A program made the position numbers and the translations under genes. 37,439 bases of DNA. Origin: Lingula anatina (lineage: Eukaryota > Brachiopoda > Lingulata > Lingulida > Lingulidae). The notes beneath the pieces were generated by a model. It was not told the origin of the DNA. It was given only the letters and a program-made list of their open reading frames with translations, and did not search any database. The stretch covers positions 474,577 to 512,015 of the forward strand of contig NW_019774358.1 in NCBI RefSeq assembly GCF_001039355.2, given 5' to 3'. Shown here in pieces: positions 16,836 through 26,942 of this stretch (position 1 is the first letter of the stretch; each line of letters starts with the position of its first letter).

Positions 16836-19800
16836 TCTCACACCTAAAAAATATAAATAAGAGCTGATAGATACTTGGATTAATGAATAATTGACACAAT
16901 AAACTTCTATATTTCATTTGGGAGATTTAAAAGACATCAGCGGGCCTGAAAAATAACGAACCTATAATACGTAAAGCATATCATCTTTCACTACTCTACC
17001 TGTGAAACATAATTGGCTATAACACGTCAAATTAATGTAGGGGTTCTATTCCTACTCCTTTTGATGAAATCAAACACGAAAAATAAACAAAATAAGAGTT
17101 CTTGCAATCGGTTTATACATGCATTCAATTTTTATTCCACATCATCTGTTAAAATATGTAATAAATAAACAAACGTAATGAAATAACACCCGGTTTGAGG
17201 AAAATTTCTACAGAAATCACAAACTTCCTAATCATTTCGTACGTAGGAGCAACTGACATTGACAGGCAGAATTGTATTGGTTTGGGGCGCTTATTTTTTG
17301 CGACGCAGAATATTTATTCATTTATATTCGTGCTGGGCCAACGATGTAGAATCTATTACCTGTATACACGTATCAATTTGAATCTTTATCTTGGGGGCAA
17401 ATAGCACGTACATCATGCGCTCCTCTGTTGGAAACCCATAGAAAAGAAACGGTCTTTCTCCACGAGCGGCTCGGGACGTAGCTCTCTTTCGCTAAAAAAA
17501 ATGACTCGGGGCAAAAAGAACATTCTTCAATTTTACTATTAGCATGTTTCCTCCTTTCACACATGGTTTGCCAGAGCTAACATGCGGTTGTCGTTACAGA
17601 GAATGTCGTGAAAAAACTGGGGTCATTTTTTACGAATTTGAATTTCCAAAAGCAGATTTTTAAAAGATATAGATCTACTGTGTATTTTTACCTTACCTTA
17701 CAGAATAAGGAAAGCAGAAGGAAGCGTTTGAACATGACAAATAGACTAGAGTCAAAAGGGGGGCAATTTTAAGACTAAATTTATAAACAGACTTGTCAAC
17801 ATGAAGGGGGTCTAGCATCTGTGTTATTTTTCTCTTGGCAGCGGGGTTGCCAGAGCAGCAACTCTGGAAATAGGCAGCTATAGATACATTGCTTTGAAAA
17901 GAGAATGGAAGATGCAATGGAAATAAGTGCTAAAAATGTGTCAGATTTGCGTGTCATACATGTATCATCCGGAGTATGGGGTAGGCCTACTCTATTACGC
18001 TTTTTTTAAACGAGCACTAAATGAAAAGAGGGTTGATATACCTGTAATTATATATCTTTGAGTGCCTAAATGAAACATATATCCCAAAACTAACCTGCCT
18101 GTGACCTACGACATCAATAGTGGGCGGTGATCCACACTATTTCTCTGACAATATACAGTGTAATAGCATTTTTAACAGAAAGTGATGAAGTATAGTACAT
18201 GCGCTTCTCTTGTAAATTTATGTAGTTCATTGGGTAGGGGCGGTTTAACCACTGTCATCGTTCACACACATCGTTCACACCGTGTCCATAAAAATTCATT
18301 ATACAGCCACTCGTTCTAGGAAAACATCAATGGTTTCTGATTTAAAAAAGTGAAGAAAGTGCAATTCGAATTTTGATACGTGCCCATTGCAAATTACTGC
18401 ATCTAAATTTTACCAAAAAGTTAAAAAAAGAACGGTTCTTCAAATTGCATCAAACTCTCTTATGGGTACTGAATAAGACTTACCCAATAATCTATAGTAT
18501 GAATCCCACATTGTGCAATTGTAAACATCATTCTCGAGAAGACTTCGACTCGACTTCACGACAGCTGTAAGAACGGTGTCAGAGACGCTGTCGCATCTCA
18601 GGCAAGGTGAAGGTCATAAGGGTGAAGTTAGCAATCTGCTTGATCTGTCGTCGCTCAGAAACTGTAATATCTGCGAATGGACCTTTCATATATACTTGGC
18701 TGAGAAATGAACAATATATGATGAGGCAGGCTTCGACTTTACGTTGGGTTCACGCCAAAAATGCCAGTGAAATTGAAGCTGGGTGCTTGAAACTTTGTAA
18801 ATTTGTTCATTTACTGGCCACTGTTCCTGCTTTAGGTCAGTAAATTCGTAGATCCTCACGTCTCTAGGGAGAGTAGGCTAATATCATATATATTTGGCGC
18901 AGACTGATAAAATTATACATAATAATGAATTGAACTAAACTGTCCTCAATTTAGTCCATCACACATCTCTAAATCATATTAGTATTCCAAATCCCTTCCA
19001 TTTCCTAGAAATTATATGTCGTTTAGTACTTGTTGTATGTAATCCCAGAACCGTTCAGCCGCTTCATTCCCTAGTATACCATCTGTGGCCCCACTGTGTG
19101 TTCCGCAGCAGACTGGCGCTCTCTCATCACAACGTATACAATTTACCTAATAAAACTAAACCCAGGCAGCAAGGTGAAACCAATAATAACAACGCCATGG
19201 CCATCTGGGATACATCGGCACTGCCAGACGAAGAGGGGTGACTTTTGTGCAGTTTTTGTGGAAATTGCTGTGGAAGCCAAGTCGTACGTCACGTTAAAAT
19301 AAATTTTATTGTAGGTAACGATATATTATGTGATAATACAGTAGGTCTGCGCATCAGAGGCGTACGTGGGTGCCCCACCCTTCCTCCCCTTTGCCTCTTG
19401 CCCCCGTGCTCGGCCGTCTTGCCCTCCCTCGCGGGGCCCTACTAAAGCTGACTCACTGTGATGACGGTACACTTGCACCCTGAATTTCAAAGGTCACTAC
19501 CAACTCACTTCTATTGCCAGTAGCCTATGTCTCGAACGTTTCCAGTGTGCTAATAATACAGGGAGTTCAACTTGCCAATGACCTCTGAAAACACAGGGTG
19601 GCACAGCCCACATCATGCAGTCATGGAAAAATATTTGTGTGTAAAATGTAACCCTTACAGCGGACACGTGTTTCTGGAAAGTGAAGGCAGACGGAGAATA
19701 ATCACAACCCAGGTGCATTTGATTGACCAATGCCCCACTTGATCGTGCTGAGTTTGGACCTTTTCTGGGAAACAATAGCGGTGTCAAAGGCGACATGTCA

Positions 19801-19920
19801 GTCAATCCGTCCACCTGACTGCACCTATGACTGACGTAAAGTAAAACTTTGATGGTTAATGTGGGCGGTTTAATGGGGGGAAAGTTCAGGGGATGCAACC
19901 CAATTTTCAGAGATCATTAG
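16836..19920. other. Upstream of NDP; no gene recognised
   Basis: A non-coding NDP first exon or promoter is expected here on the minus strand but was not located. The longest open frame (minus, 19497-19898, 133 codons) has no recognisable domain. A GC-rich patch occurs at about 19360-19440. Confidence 0.45.
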
Positions 19921-19930
19921 AAACTGTTAT

Positions 19931-20230
19931 TACCTCCGCCAAGGAGGTTATGTTTTTGGTTCCGTTAGTTTGTCTGTCTGTCTGTCTGTCTGTCTGTTAG
20001 CAACACTACAGAAAAAGTTTTGGACCGATTTTGATGAAATTTTCAGGAACTGTCAGAAGTGGGCCAAGGAACAGATGATTAGTTTTTGGTGGTGATCCGG
20101 ATCATTAATCAATCAATAATCAATAATCAAAAATAAAAAATAAAAAACATTATACGAGCGTAGAATCATAAAAGAAACATTATAGAACTAGAAAAGCACT
20201 CCGAGAGCGCAGACCTCCGCCAAGGCAGCA
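19931..20230. repeat. Dispersed repeat with CTCCGCCAAGGAGG end and (TCTG)n
   Basis: It opens tacctccgccaaggaggtta, followed by a TCTG microsatellite (about 19972-19998), then TTAGCAACACTACAGAAAAA and GATGAAATTTTCAGGAAC. It closes with GCACTCCGAGAGCGCAGACC and CTCCGCCAAGGCAG. From memory, repeats starting CTCCGCCAAGGAGGTTATG recur in many aquatic animal genomes; the class (possibly Helitron-related or SINE-like) was not determined. Confidence 0.7.
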
Positions 20231-20235
20231 AAGTC

Positions 20236-20900
20236 TCCACCCAATGCCGTTTCACCCCTAAATTTTCATTCTATAATGATTTAGTATGTCACCCCTAATG
20301 CAATACGTAAATTGATGCAGAAAATAATGTCATAAGCAAATCTTTTTTATCCAACTTCTATAGGGTGGTCCATAAAAAAAACGTCCTATTTTACTTTCCT
20401 TCTCAATGTCACTTGATATTCTTCGTGCCTGTGACTTCTACAGATGTAAAGAAATGTCTATAAAATTGAAAAGACGCCATCAAATGTCACCAAATTCACA
20501 CACAATGAGCATTAGGGTGTGCTCGTTAAAGATCACGTGCCTAACAGCGTGTAGAAGTCACAGTGAAACAGTGGATTTGAGGGGGTACCACTTATCAATT
20601 TTACTAAATGGTATAAAATATGTATATTTTCACCACTATTTTGTATTTTTTTAACCATTAATCATGTTAGACACGGTATCTGTAATAAAAAACACTATCT
20701 CTAACAATTTACAGCTGTGAGGTGATCATTTGTAAATAAAAGTACATGGAAATGGGGGTGGGACAACATTTTTGACCAATGTTGTATATTCGTATCTATA
20801 TTTCACAATAAAAACATTGTGAACAACTCATAGAAATATAATATATTCTGTTGTACCACAAACACGGCAATTATAGCTATTATTCTGATATCTGAGCTTG
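20236..20900. other. Intergenic with a 13-bp inverted pair
   Basis: No gene was seen. TGTGACTTCTACA (about 20430) and its exact inverse TGTAGAAGTCACA (about 20549) bracket about 105 bases, possibly a decayed transposon. Confidence 0.4.
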
Positions 20901-21509
20901 TCTTCAGACCACGTGACCTCCATTGATGGCTATATACTCTGTTATAATCTCTTAAGAGATTATAAAAAAAAAATTTAGAAAAAAAACAGGGACTAATTTT
21001 GAATGTAATAATGGATTCATTAACCATTGGTAAGTATGGAAAATTGTTGTTTACTCAAGGATAATTCATTTTGTGGCCAAAACGAAGTTATTATCCCTTT
21101 AATATATAAACATAAATATTGAATTCCCTGCTGTCATGCAAGTAACCCTTGTTTTCATTTGCATTTTCTCAATCAAGCATTCTAGGTAATTATAGGCTAG
21201 CTAGCCAATTGAGTTACGAAATATTTTTTAGCTCCCAAACGTGATAGGTTGTATGAAGGGTTTAGTGGTTTGTTCTAGAATAAAAATTTCTTGTTAAGTC
21301 AAAAAATGAATGTGAAAAAAAACAAAGATTTGTCAATCAAAAGAGCAAGTCAGATTGATTTTATTTTACAAAGTAGGCAGTAAGCTTACAGGTACAACAA
21401 ATTTTCATTTATAATTCTGTACATGTTTTTGCTTTTTTCCCCTTTTTAATACTTTATCTGTTTTGTTCAATATATGTTTCTATAGACAGATATCTTCATT
21501 CATTTAGTT

Positions 21510-21598
21510 ATGCAGATTTTTTTATTTACGGTCTTGTGGTGGCTAAATTTAGACGTAATTTAAAAGACCTTCTACGTGTTAAACTACCTAAATATTAG
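21510..21598 (+). pseudogene. C-terminal GPCR gene fragment
   Basis: Reading FFIYGLVVAKFRRNLKDLL and on to a TAG stop, this matches the last ~25 codons of the three intact receptors. Seven bases (gtattaa) are missing next to ATGCAG. The rest of the gene is absent. The flanking bases are the same spacer DNA that in the other two spacers (about 23470-23500 and 26310-26345) continues without any GPCR sequence. Confidence 0.85.
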
Positions 21599-21794
21599 AA
21601 AAGCGTCGAGGGACAATAACATAATTGCAGTATTCATCAAAACCACACTCATAACTTTGGAATTAAAACAAATAAGGTAAAGTACAGTTTCCCGTACGTA
21701 ATTTAGGCCCGTCATAGCCCAACCAAATACCCAATCTCCACATTTAATTCATGCCCGAATTGCGTTAATCAGGAAGATAACTAGATTTTTATGA

Positions 21795-21796
<2 letters not shown>

Positions 21797-21842
<46 letters not shown>
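21797..21842 (+). repeat. (AT)n microsatellite
   Basis: About 22 perfect AT units in the spacer before GPCR copy 1. The corresponding places in the other two spacers lack it. Confidence 0.97.
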
Positions 21843-21846
<4 letters not shown>

Positions 21847-22178
21847 AGTATGCACCTTTGTATGAAATCTATGCCGGATCAAGTGATGTCTTAGATGAAA
21901 CCCGGACTTCTCGAAGGGTGAAGAGTAGGGAAATTAGCAGAAGCTTCGTTACCTGTTCATCAAGGGGCGGTAAACGAAGACATTACAGGTAAAATGTTCA
22001 CGGTATTCCTAAGTATTGGGTTCGGTCTTCTACGGCGTTTTCAACATTTTTACTTTTCAAATAAGGTTAGGGTCATTATGACAATCGCAAACATCTTCAC
22101 AGATAATGCCCACGTGAACGATTGACTTAAATAACTAATATACATGTAACGCTTTTCCTTTGTCAGCAAACAAGCCAA

Positions 22179-23222
22179 ATGGAGAATTGGTCACAGCCAG
22201 ATAACAACTCATTCAATCAGTCGGTTGATTTGGGAGAATTCAAAAATGACGTCGTGTTCAACACAGCACATGGTGAAACACCTTTCAACCTGTTTATATT
22301 CTGGTTTGTGGGAGTTGCGGGCAATACTGTCTGCATATTAGGAACAATTTTTAACATCTTGTCAGTGTTGACATTTTCTAAAGAGAAAACACTCACGTCA
22401 ACCACTTACTTATTGACATGGATTGCCGTCATGGACAATGTGTTTCTGCTTACGTCCATAATTTGTGTATCTTTACCGGGTCTAAACGCATACATGGGCT
22501 GGGTGCCATGGTATGATATCTCCATCCAACCGTACATCAAGTTTATTTGGCCAATCCTTTTGGCTTCAAAGCTAGCTTCGCATTATTTTGTCATCATGGT
22601 CGCCTATGACAGGTATTTGGCCATGACCAAGCCAATCGCTTCCTTTCAGAGTCGCACAGTCTGTAAATGGCGTGCTCGCTCATACCTCATGATTTTTTTA
22701 GTTATAGTGTACCAAACCCCAAAGTTCTTTGAAGCCGAAGTAGTCGGTTTCGCAAGCTGCAGGGCAAACTCTACAGACCTCTGCCATACAGTTAAAACAA
22801 AGGACTTAGGAAATCTTTACAGGGTCGTGTATCGCCTTATTTTGCCAATTATTCTCAGCCAGATAGGTCCAGCCGTCACCGTAATCACGCTTTATGCTAA
22901 AATTACCATCGCTCTGAAGAAAAACACCAAAAGTGTCGCTGGGATGACTGTCTCCAAGACAGGCCCATCTGGTCACCTCACTAAAATTGTAACCTCCCTC
23001 CTCACATGTTACCTGCTTGCTTTAATACCTTATTGTTTTCTTACACCTGTCATCGCTCTACAGGAAAGGTTCATATCTCCCCAGTACCACCATATCATTG
23101 ACTGGGTCAGACCAATGGTGTACATGTTGAGCGCTATTAATGCAGGTATTAATTTTTTTATTTACGGTCTCGTGGGGGCTAAATTTAGACGAAATTTAAA
23201 GGACCTTCTACATATTAAATGA
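22179..23222 (+). CDS. Rhodopsin-class GPCR, FMRFamide-receptor-like, copy 1 (347 aa)
   Basis: A single coding exon, ATG at 22179, TGA stop. Seven hydrophobic helices follow a roughly 40-residue outer N-terminus with N-glycosylation sequons (N3, N9, N13). Class A landmarks: N59 (TM1), D86 (TM2), DRY at 144-146 (TM3), P223 (TM5), P284 (TM6). TM7 carries NFFIY (325-329) in place of NPxxY, and PKFFE ends TM4; both are features I associate with FMRFamide-type neuropeptide receptors. Loop 2 has C194 and C202, but there is no Cys at the start of TM3. The predicted role is a plasma-membrane peptide receptor; the ligand cannot be read from sequence. A conserved acceptor-like cctttgtcag ends 14 bases before the ATG, suggesting a 5' UTR intron. 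Confidence 0.93.
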   Translation: MENWSQPDNNSFNQSVDLGEFKNDVVFNTAHGETPFNLFIFWFVGVAGNTVCILGTIFNILSVLTFSKEKTLTSTTYLLTWIAVMDNVFLLTSIICVSLPGLNAYMGWVPWYDISIQPYIKFIWPILLASKLASHYFVIMVAYDRYLAMTKPIASFQSRTVCKWRARSYLMIFLVIVYQTPKFFEAEVVGFASCRANSTDLCHTVKTKDLGNLYRVVYRLILPIILSQIGPAVTVITLYAKITIALKKNTKSVAGMTVSKTGPSGHLTKIVTSLLTCYLLALIPYCFLTPVIALQERFISPQYHHIIDWVRPMVYMLSAINAGINFFIYGLVGAKFRRNLKDLLHIK

Positions 23223-23284
23223 GATTGAAAAAGAAAAATAAAAGAAAAAGAGGAAAGAAAAAAGAAAAAAGAAAAAATGTTTAT

Positions 23285-24104
23285 CAGGTGAGCAAGTCAG
23301 ATTGATTTTGTTTTTCGAAAAAAGCAACTTATGCAAAGCTAGCTGATTCAACAAATTTTCATTTCTTAAATTCTATTTTGCTTTAGTTTTTTATTTATTA
23401 TTTCATTTTTATTTCTATTTATTAGTTATTATTTTGAATACTCTATGTCTATAATTGTATACATATTCATTCATTCAGGCAAGCATTTTGTTTACCAAAA
23501 TATTAGAAAAGCGCCGAGGGAAAAGCAATAATTGCGATTTTCATCAAAACCACACTCATAACTTTGGGATTAAAACAAATAAGGTAAAGCAGTTTCCTTA
23601 CATAATAAAGGTCCGTTATAATCCAAATGAATATCTAATCTTCACGCCTAATTCTTGACTTTATTGCGTTAATCAAGAAGATAACTAGACTTTTATTAAG
23701 ATGTTTATGAGGAGCATGCACCTTGGTATAAAGTCTTTGCCGAATTGAGAAATGTTTTAGATGAAATCATGAGTTCTTGAGAAGGGTGCAGAATAGGGAT
23801 TTTTACTAAAGCTTCATTACTTGCAAACCAAAGGGCGGAGACCAAACACCTTATAGGTAAAAATTTGACTGCATTATTAAGTATTAGGCTATATTTTCTA
23901 CTGCGTTACCCAAAATTTAACATATAGAAGTTTACGGCATTGCTAGGTATTGGATGATATCTTCTACGACGCTACCAACAGTTTAACTATTTAAATAAGA
24001 TTAGGATCATTTTGTCATTCGCAAATATTTTCAGATGATGCGCTCGGGAAGGAATGCCTTAAATAAATAACAAAACGACTTTAGTTTGGCAGCAAGCAAG
24101 TCAA
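23285..24104 (+). repeat. Duplicated spacer upstream of GPCR copy 2
   Basis: It starts 60 bases after copy 1 at GAGCAAGTCAGATTGATTTT and runs to the copy 2 ATG. It is nearly collinear with 26118-26942. It contains a local tandem duplication of about 70 bp (about 23870-23975, two versions of GCATT.TA.GTATT.G..TAT then TTCTAC) that the copy 1 spacer has only once. Confidence 0.8.
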
Positions 24105-25148
24105 ATGGAGAATCGTTCACTCCCAGAGAACAACTCAGTCAATATGACGGTTGATTTGGGGGTATTCAAAAATGACGTTGTGCTCAACACAGCACATGGT
24201 AAAACACCCTTCAACCTGTTTATATTCAGTACTCTTGGAGTTGCAAGCAATGTTATTTGCATATTAGGATTTATTTTCAACATATTGTCAGTGTTGACAT
24301 TTTCTAAAGAGAAAACACTCACGTCAACCACTTACTTATTGACATGGATTGCCGTCATGGACAATATGTTCTTGCTTGCATCCGTGATTGGTGTATCTTT
24401 ACCTGCTCTTAATGTATACACAGGCTGGACGCCATGGTATACTCTCAACGTCCAGCCGTATAGCAAGTTTATCTGGCCGATAGTTCTGGCTACAAAGCTA
24501 GCTTCGCATTATTTTGTAATCATGGTCGCCTATGACAGGTATTTGGCCATGACCAAGCCAATCGCCACCTTTCAAAGTCGAACAGTCTCTAAATGGCGTG
24601 CTCGCTCATACCTCATGATTTTTTTAGTTATAGTGTACCAAACCCCAAAGTTTTTTGAAGCCGATGTAGTCGGTTTCGCAAGCTGCAGGGCAAACTCTAC
24701 CGACCTTTGCCATACTGTTAAAACAAAGGACTTAGGAAATCTCTACAGGGTCGTGTATCGCCTTATTTTGCCAATTTGTCTCAGTCAGATAGTCCCAACT
24801 GTCGCTGTAATCACACTTTATGCTAAAATTGCCATTGCTATGAAGAAAAACGCCAAACGTGTCGCTGGGATGACTGTCTCCAAGACAGGCCCGTCTGGTC
24901 ACCTCACTAAAATTGTAACCTCTCTCCTCGTATGTTACCTGCTTGCTGTAATACCATATTGCTTCATTTCACCTGTGATCGCTCTACAGGAGAAGTTCAT
25001 ATCTCCTCAGTACCATCATATTATTGACTGGATCAAACCAGTGATATATGTGTTGAGCGCTTTGAATGCATCGGTTAATTTTTTTATTTACGGCCTCGTG
25101 GGGACTAAATTTAGACGCAATTTAATGGACCTTCTACATGTTAAATAA
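24105..25148 (+). CDS. Rhodopsin-class GPCR, FMRFamide-receptor-like, copy 2 (347 aa)
   Basis: Same length and architecture as copy 1 with no gaps: D86, DRY 144-146, C194/C202, NFFIY 325-329, and KFRRN at the start of the tail. Differences from copy 1 concentrate in TM1, TM2-TM3 and the first outer loop (for example LNVYTGWTPWYTLNVQPYSK), the likely ligand-facing side. Residues about 160-225 are almost identical to copy 1, including silent sites. It starts ATGGAGAATCGTTCACT; the sequon N3 is kept. Confidence 0.93.
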   Translation: MENRSLPENNSVNMTVDLGVFKNDVVLNTAHGKTPFNLFIFSTLGVASNVICILGFIFNILSVLTFSKEKTLTSTTYLLTWIAVMDNMFLLASVIGVSLPALNVYTGWTPWYTLNVQPYSKFIWPIVLATKLASHYFVIMVAYDRYLAMTKPIATFQSRTVSKWRARSYLMIFLVIVYQTPKFFEADVVGFASCRANSTDLCHTVKTKDLGNLYRVVYRLILPICLSQIVPTVAVITLYAKIAIAMKKNAKRVAGMTVSKTGPSGHLTKIVTSLLVCYLLAVIPYCFISPVIALQEKFISPQYHHIIDWIKPVIYVLSALNASVNFFIYGLVGTKFRRNLMDLLHVK

Positions 25149-26117
25149 GATTGTCACAACAGTCTGTATTATTATCAACATGAATATATGCGTACAGTGT
25201 ATATGTGTAAATTGTCGAGATGATTTGCGAATCATGATTGGCAAATCATAAGGGTTTTTTAGTTTCTTCATTATGCGTTTTTGATCTAACGTTCAAGTAT
25301 GTTTTTTATTGTCACAAGGCAATGATTTTCAATGCATTCATAAAGCCTTTTAAGGCAAATGGGAAATGGCACAGTAAGGTGACATGATTTTTACTTCCTT
25401 CTACAGGTATTTAAAATATTAGTTAACGAAAGCATTTGTTTACGGTGTCTCAGAATATTGCCAAAATGTGCTTGTTGCATTGGATGTTAACACAAATTCT
25501 TAAACCCCTTTACTTGATACTCTTTGTGCAGCCTAGCAGCCTGCAGCCTAAGCTTATTATCTGAGACTTCCAGTGCGTCCTGCCTTTGACCTGAGTTCTA
25601 CTTGTTCATGTGATCATCCTGCTTCCTTTATTTTCTTCTCCACTGGACGCACTTTAAGCTATTTCAACTGAATTGCGAGATACACGTAGAATATGTGTAA
25701 ACATGAATATTGGATTCCCTGTGGTGATACAGATAACCCTCATTTCCATATGCTTTTTTTCACCCAAACAATTTTATTTAACTGATAACAAGTGTTCATT
25801 TGGGCCAACAAAAAATGTATTCTCCAGGGGTAAACGACATTTTTCCACACTTACCAATGGTTCGTGAATCCGTTCTGGCATTCAAAGCTATAGTCCCTGT
25901 TTCTTTTCTTTTTTTTTTTTTTTTTTCTAAAACGTTTGGCTTTTTGGAACATGATGGTGTAACTTACAGTTTAACTTCCATTTTGTAATAATCTCTTAAG
26001 CGATTAGTATAGGAGTAGCCATCTATGGTGCAGGTTACATACGTGATGGATTGTAAGATAGGTTTAATGGCTAGTTTTGAAAAAAAAAACATTAATCTTG
26101 TTCAGTCAAAAAAAAAA
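25149..26117 (+). other. Spacer unique to the copy 2 - copy 3 interval
   Basis: Almost 1 kb, absent between copies 1 and 2, but matched in part by DNA upstream of copy 1 (21115-21320 direct, 20915-21100 inverted). It includes a poly-T run near 25908-25926. No gene seen. Confidence 0.6.
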
Positions 26118-26942
26118 ATCAGATGAGCAAGTCAGATTGATTTTATTTTTCGAAAAAAAGCAACTTATGCAAATCTAGCTGATTCAACAAATTTTTCATT
26201 TTTTAAATTCTATTTTGCTTTCGTTTTTTATTTATTATTTCATTTTTATTTTTATTTATTAGTTATTATTTTGAATACTCTATATCTATAAATGTATACA
26301 TATTCATTCATTCAGGCAAGCATTTTGTTTACCAAAATATTAGAAAAGCGCCGAGGGAAAAAGCAATTATTGCGATTTTCATCAAAACCACACTCATAAC
26401 TTTGGAATTAAAACAAATTAGGTAAAACAGTTTCCTGTACATAATAAAGGTCCGTTATTATCCAAATGAATACCTAATCTTCACGCCTAATTCTTGACTT
26501 TATTGCGTTAATCAAGAAGATAATTGGACTTTTATTAAGACATTTATGAGGAGCATGCGCCTTGGTATAAAATCTTTGCCGAAATGAGAAATGTCTTAGA
26601 TGAAATCATGGATTCTTGAAGGGTGCAGAATAGGGATTTTTACTAAAGCTCCATTACTTGCAAACCAAAGGGCGGAGACCAAACACCTTATAGGTAAAAA
26701 TTTGACTGCATTATTAAGTATTAGGCTATGTTTTCTACTGCGTTACCGGAAATTTAACGGGTAAAAGTTTATGGCACCCCTATGCATCGGATGATATCTT
26801 CTACAGCGTTACCAACAGTTTAACTATTTAAAAAAGTTTAAGACATTTAGTTGTTCGCAAATACCTTCACAGATGATGCCCCCGTGAAGGAATGCCTTAA
26901 ATAAATAACAAAACGACTTCAGTTTGGCAGCAAGCAAGTCCA
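26118..26942 (+). repeat. Duplicated spacer upstream of GPCR copy 3
   Basis: Nearly identical to the spacer of copy 2, including GAGCAAGTCAGATTGATTTT, AAATATTAGAAAAGCGCCGA, GGGCGGAGACCAAACACC and TTTGGCAGCAAGCAAGTC just before the ATG. This places the copy 2/3 duplication after the split from copy 1. Confidence 0.85.

Larger units (their letters stand above)
20915..22178 (+). repeat. Duplicated spacer upstream of GPCR copy 1
   Basis: From about 21115 it is homologous to the spacers before copies 2 and 3: ATTGAATTCCCTG, GAGCAAGTCAGATTGATTTT, AAATATTAGAAAAGCG, then CATCAAAACCACACTCATAA. Compared with 25705-26115, an internal block (20915-21100) is inverted. The spacer also contains an embedded GPCR fragment and an (AT)n tract. 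Confidence 0.8.

Noticed and set aside
19497-19898. Minus-strand open frame of 133 codons
   Set aside because: No recognisable domain, splice context or codon pattern; kept only as a mention in the interval description.
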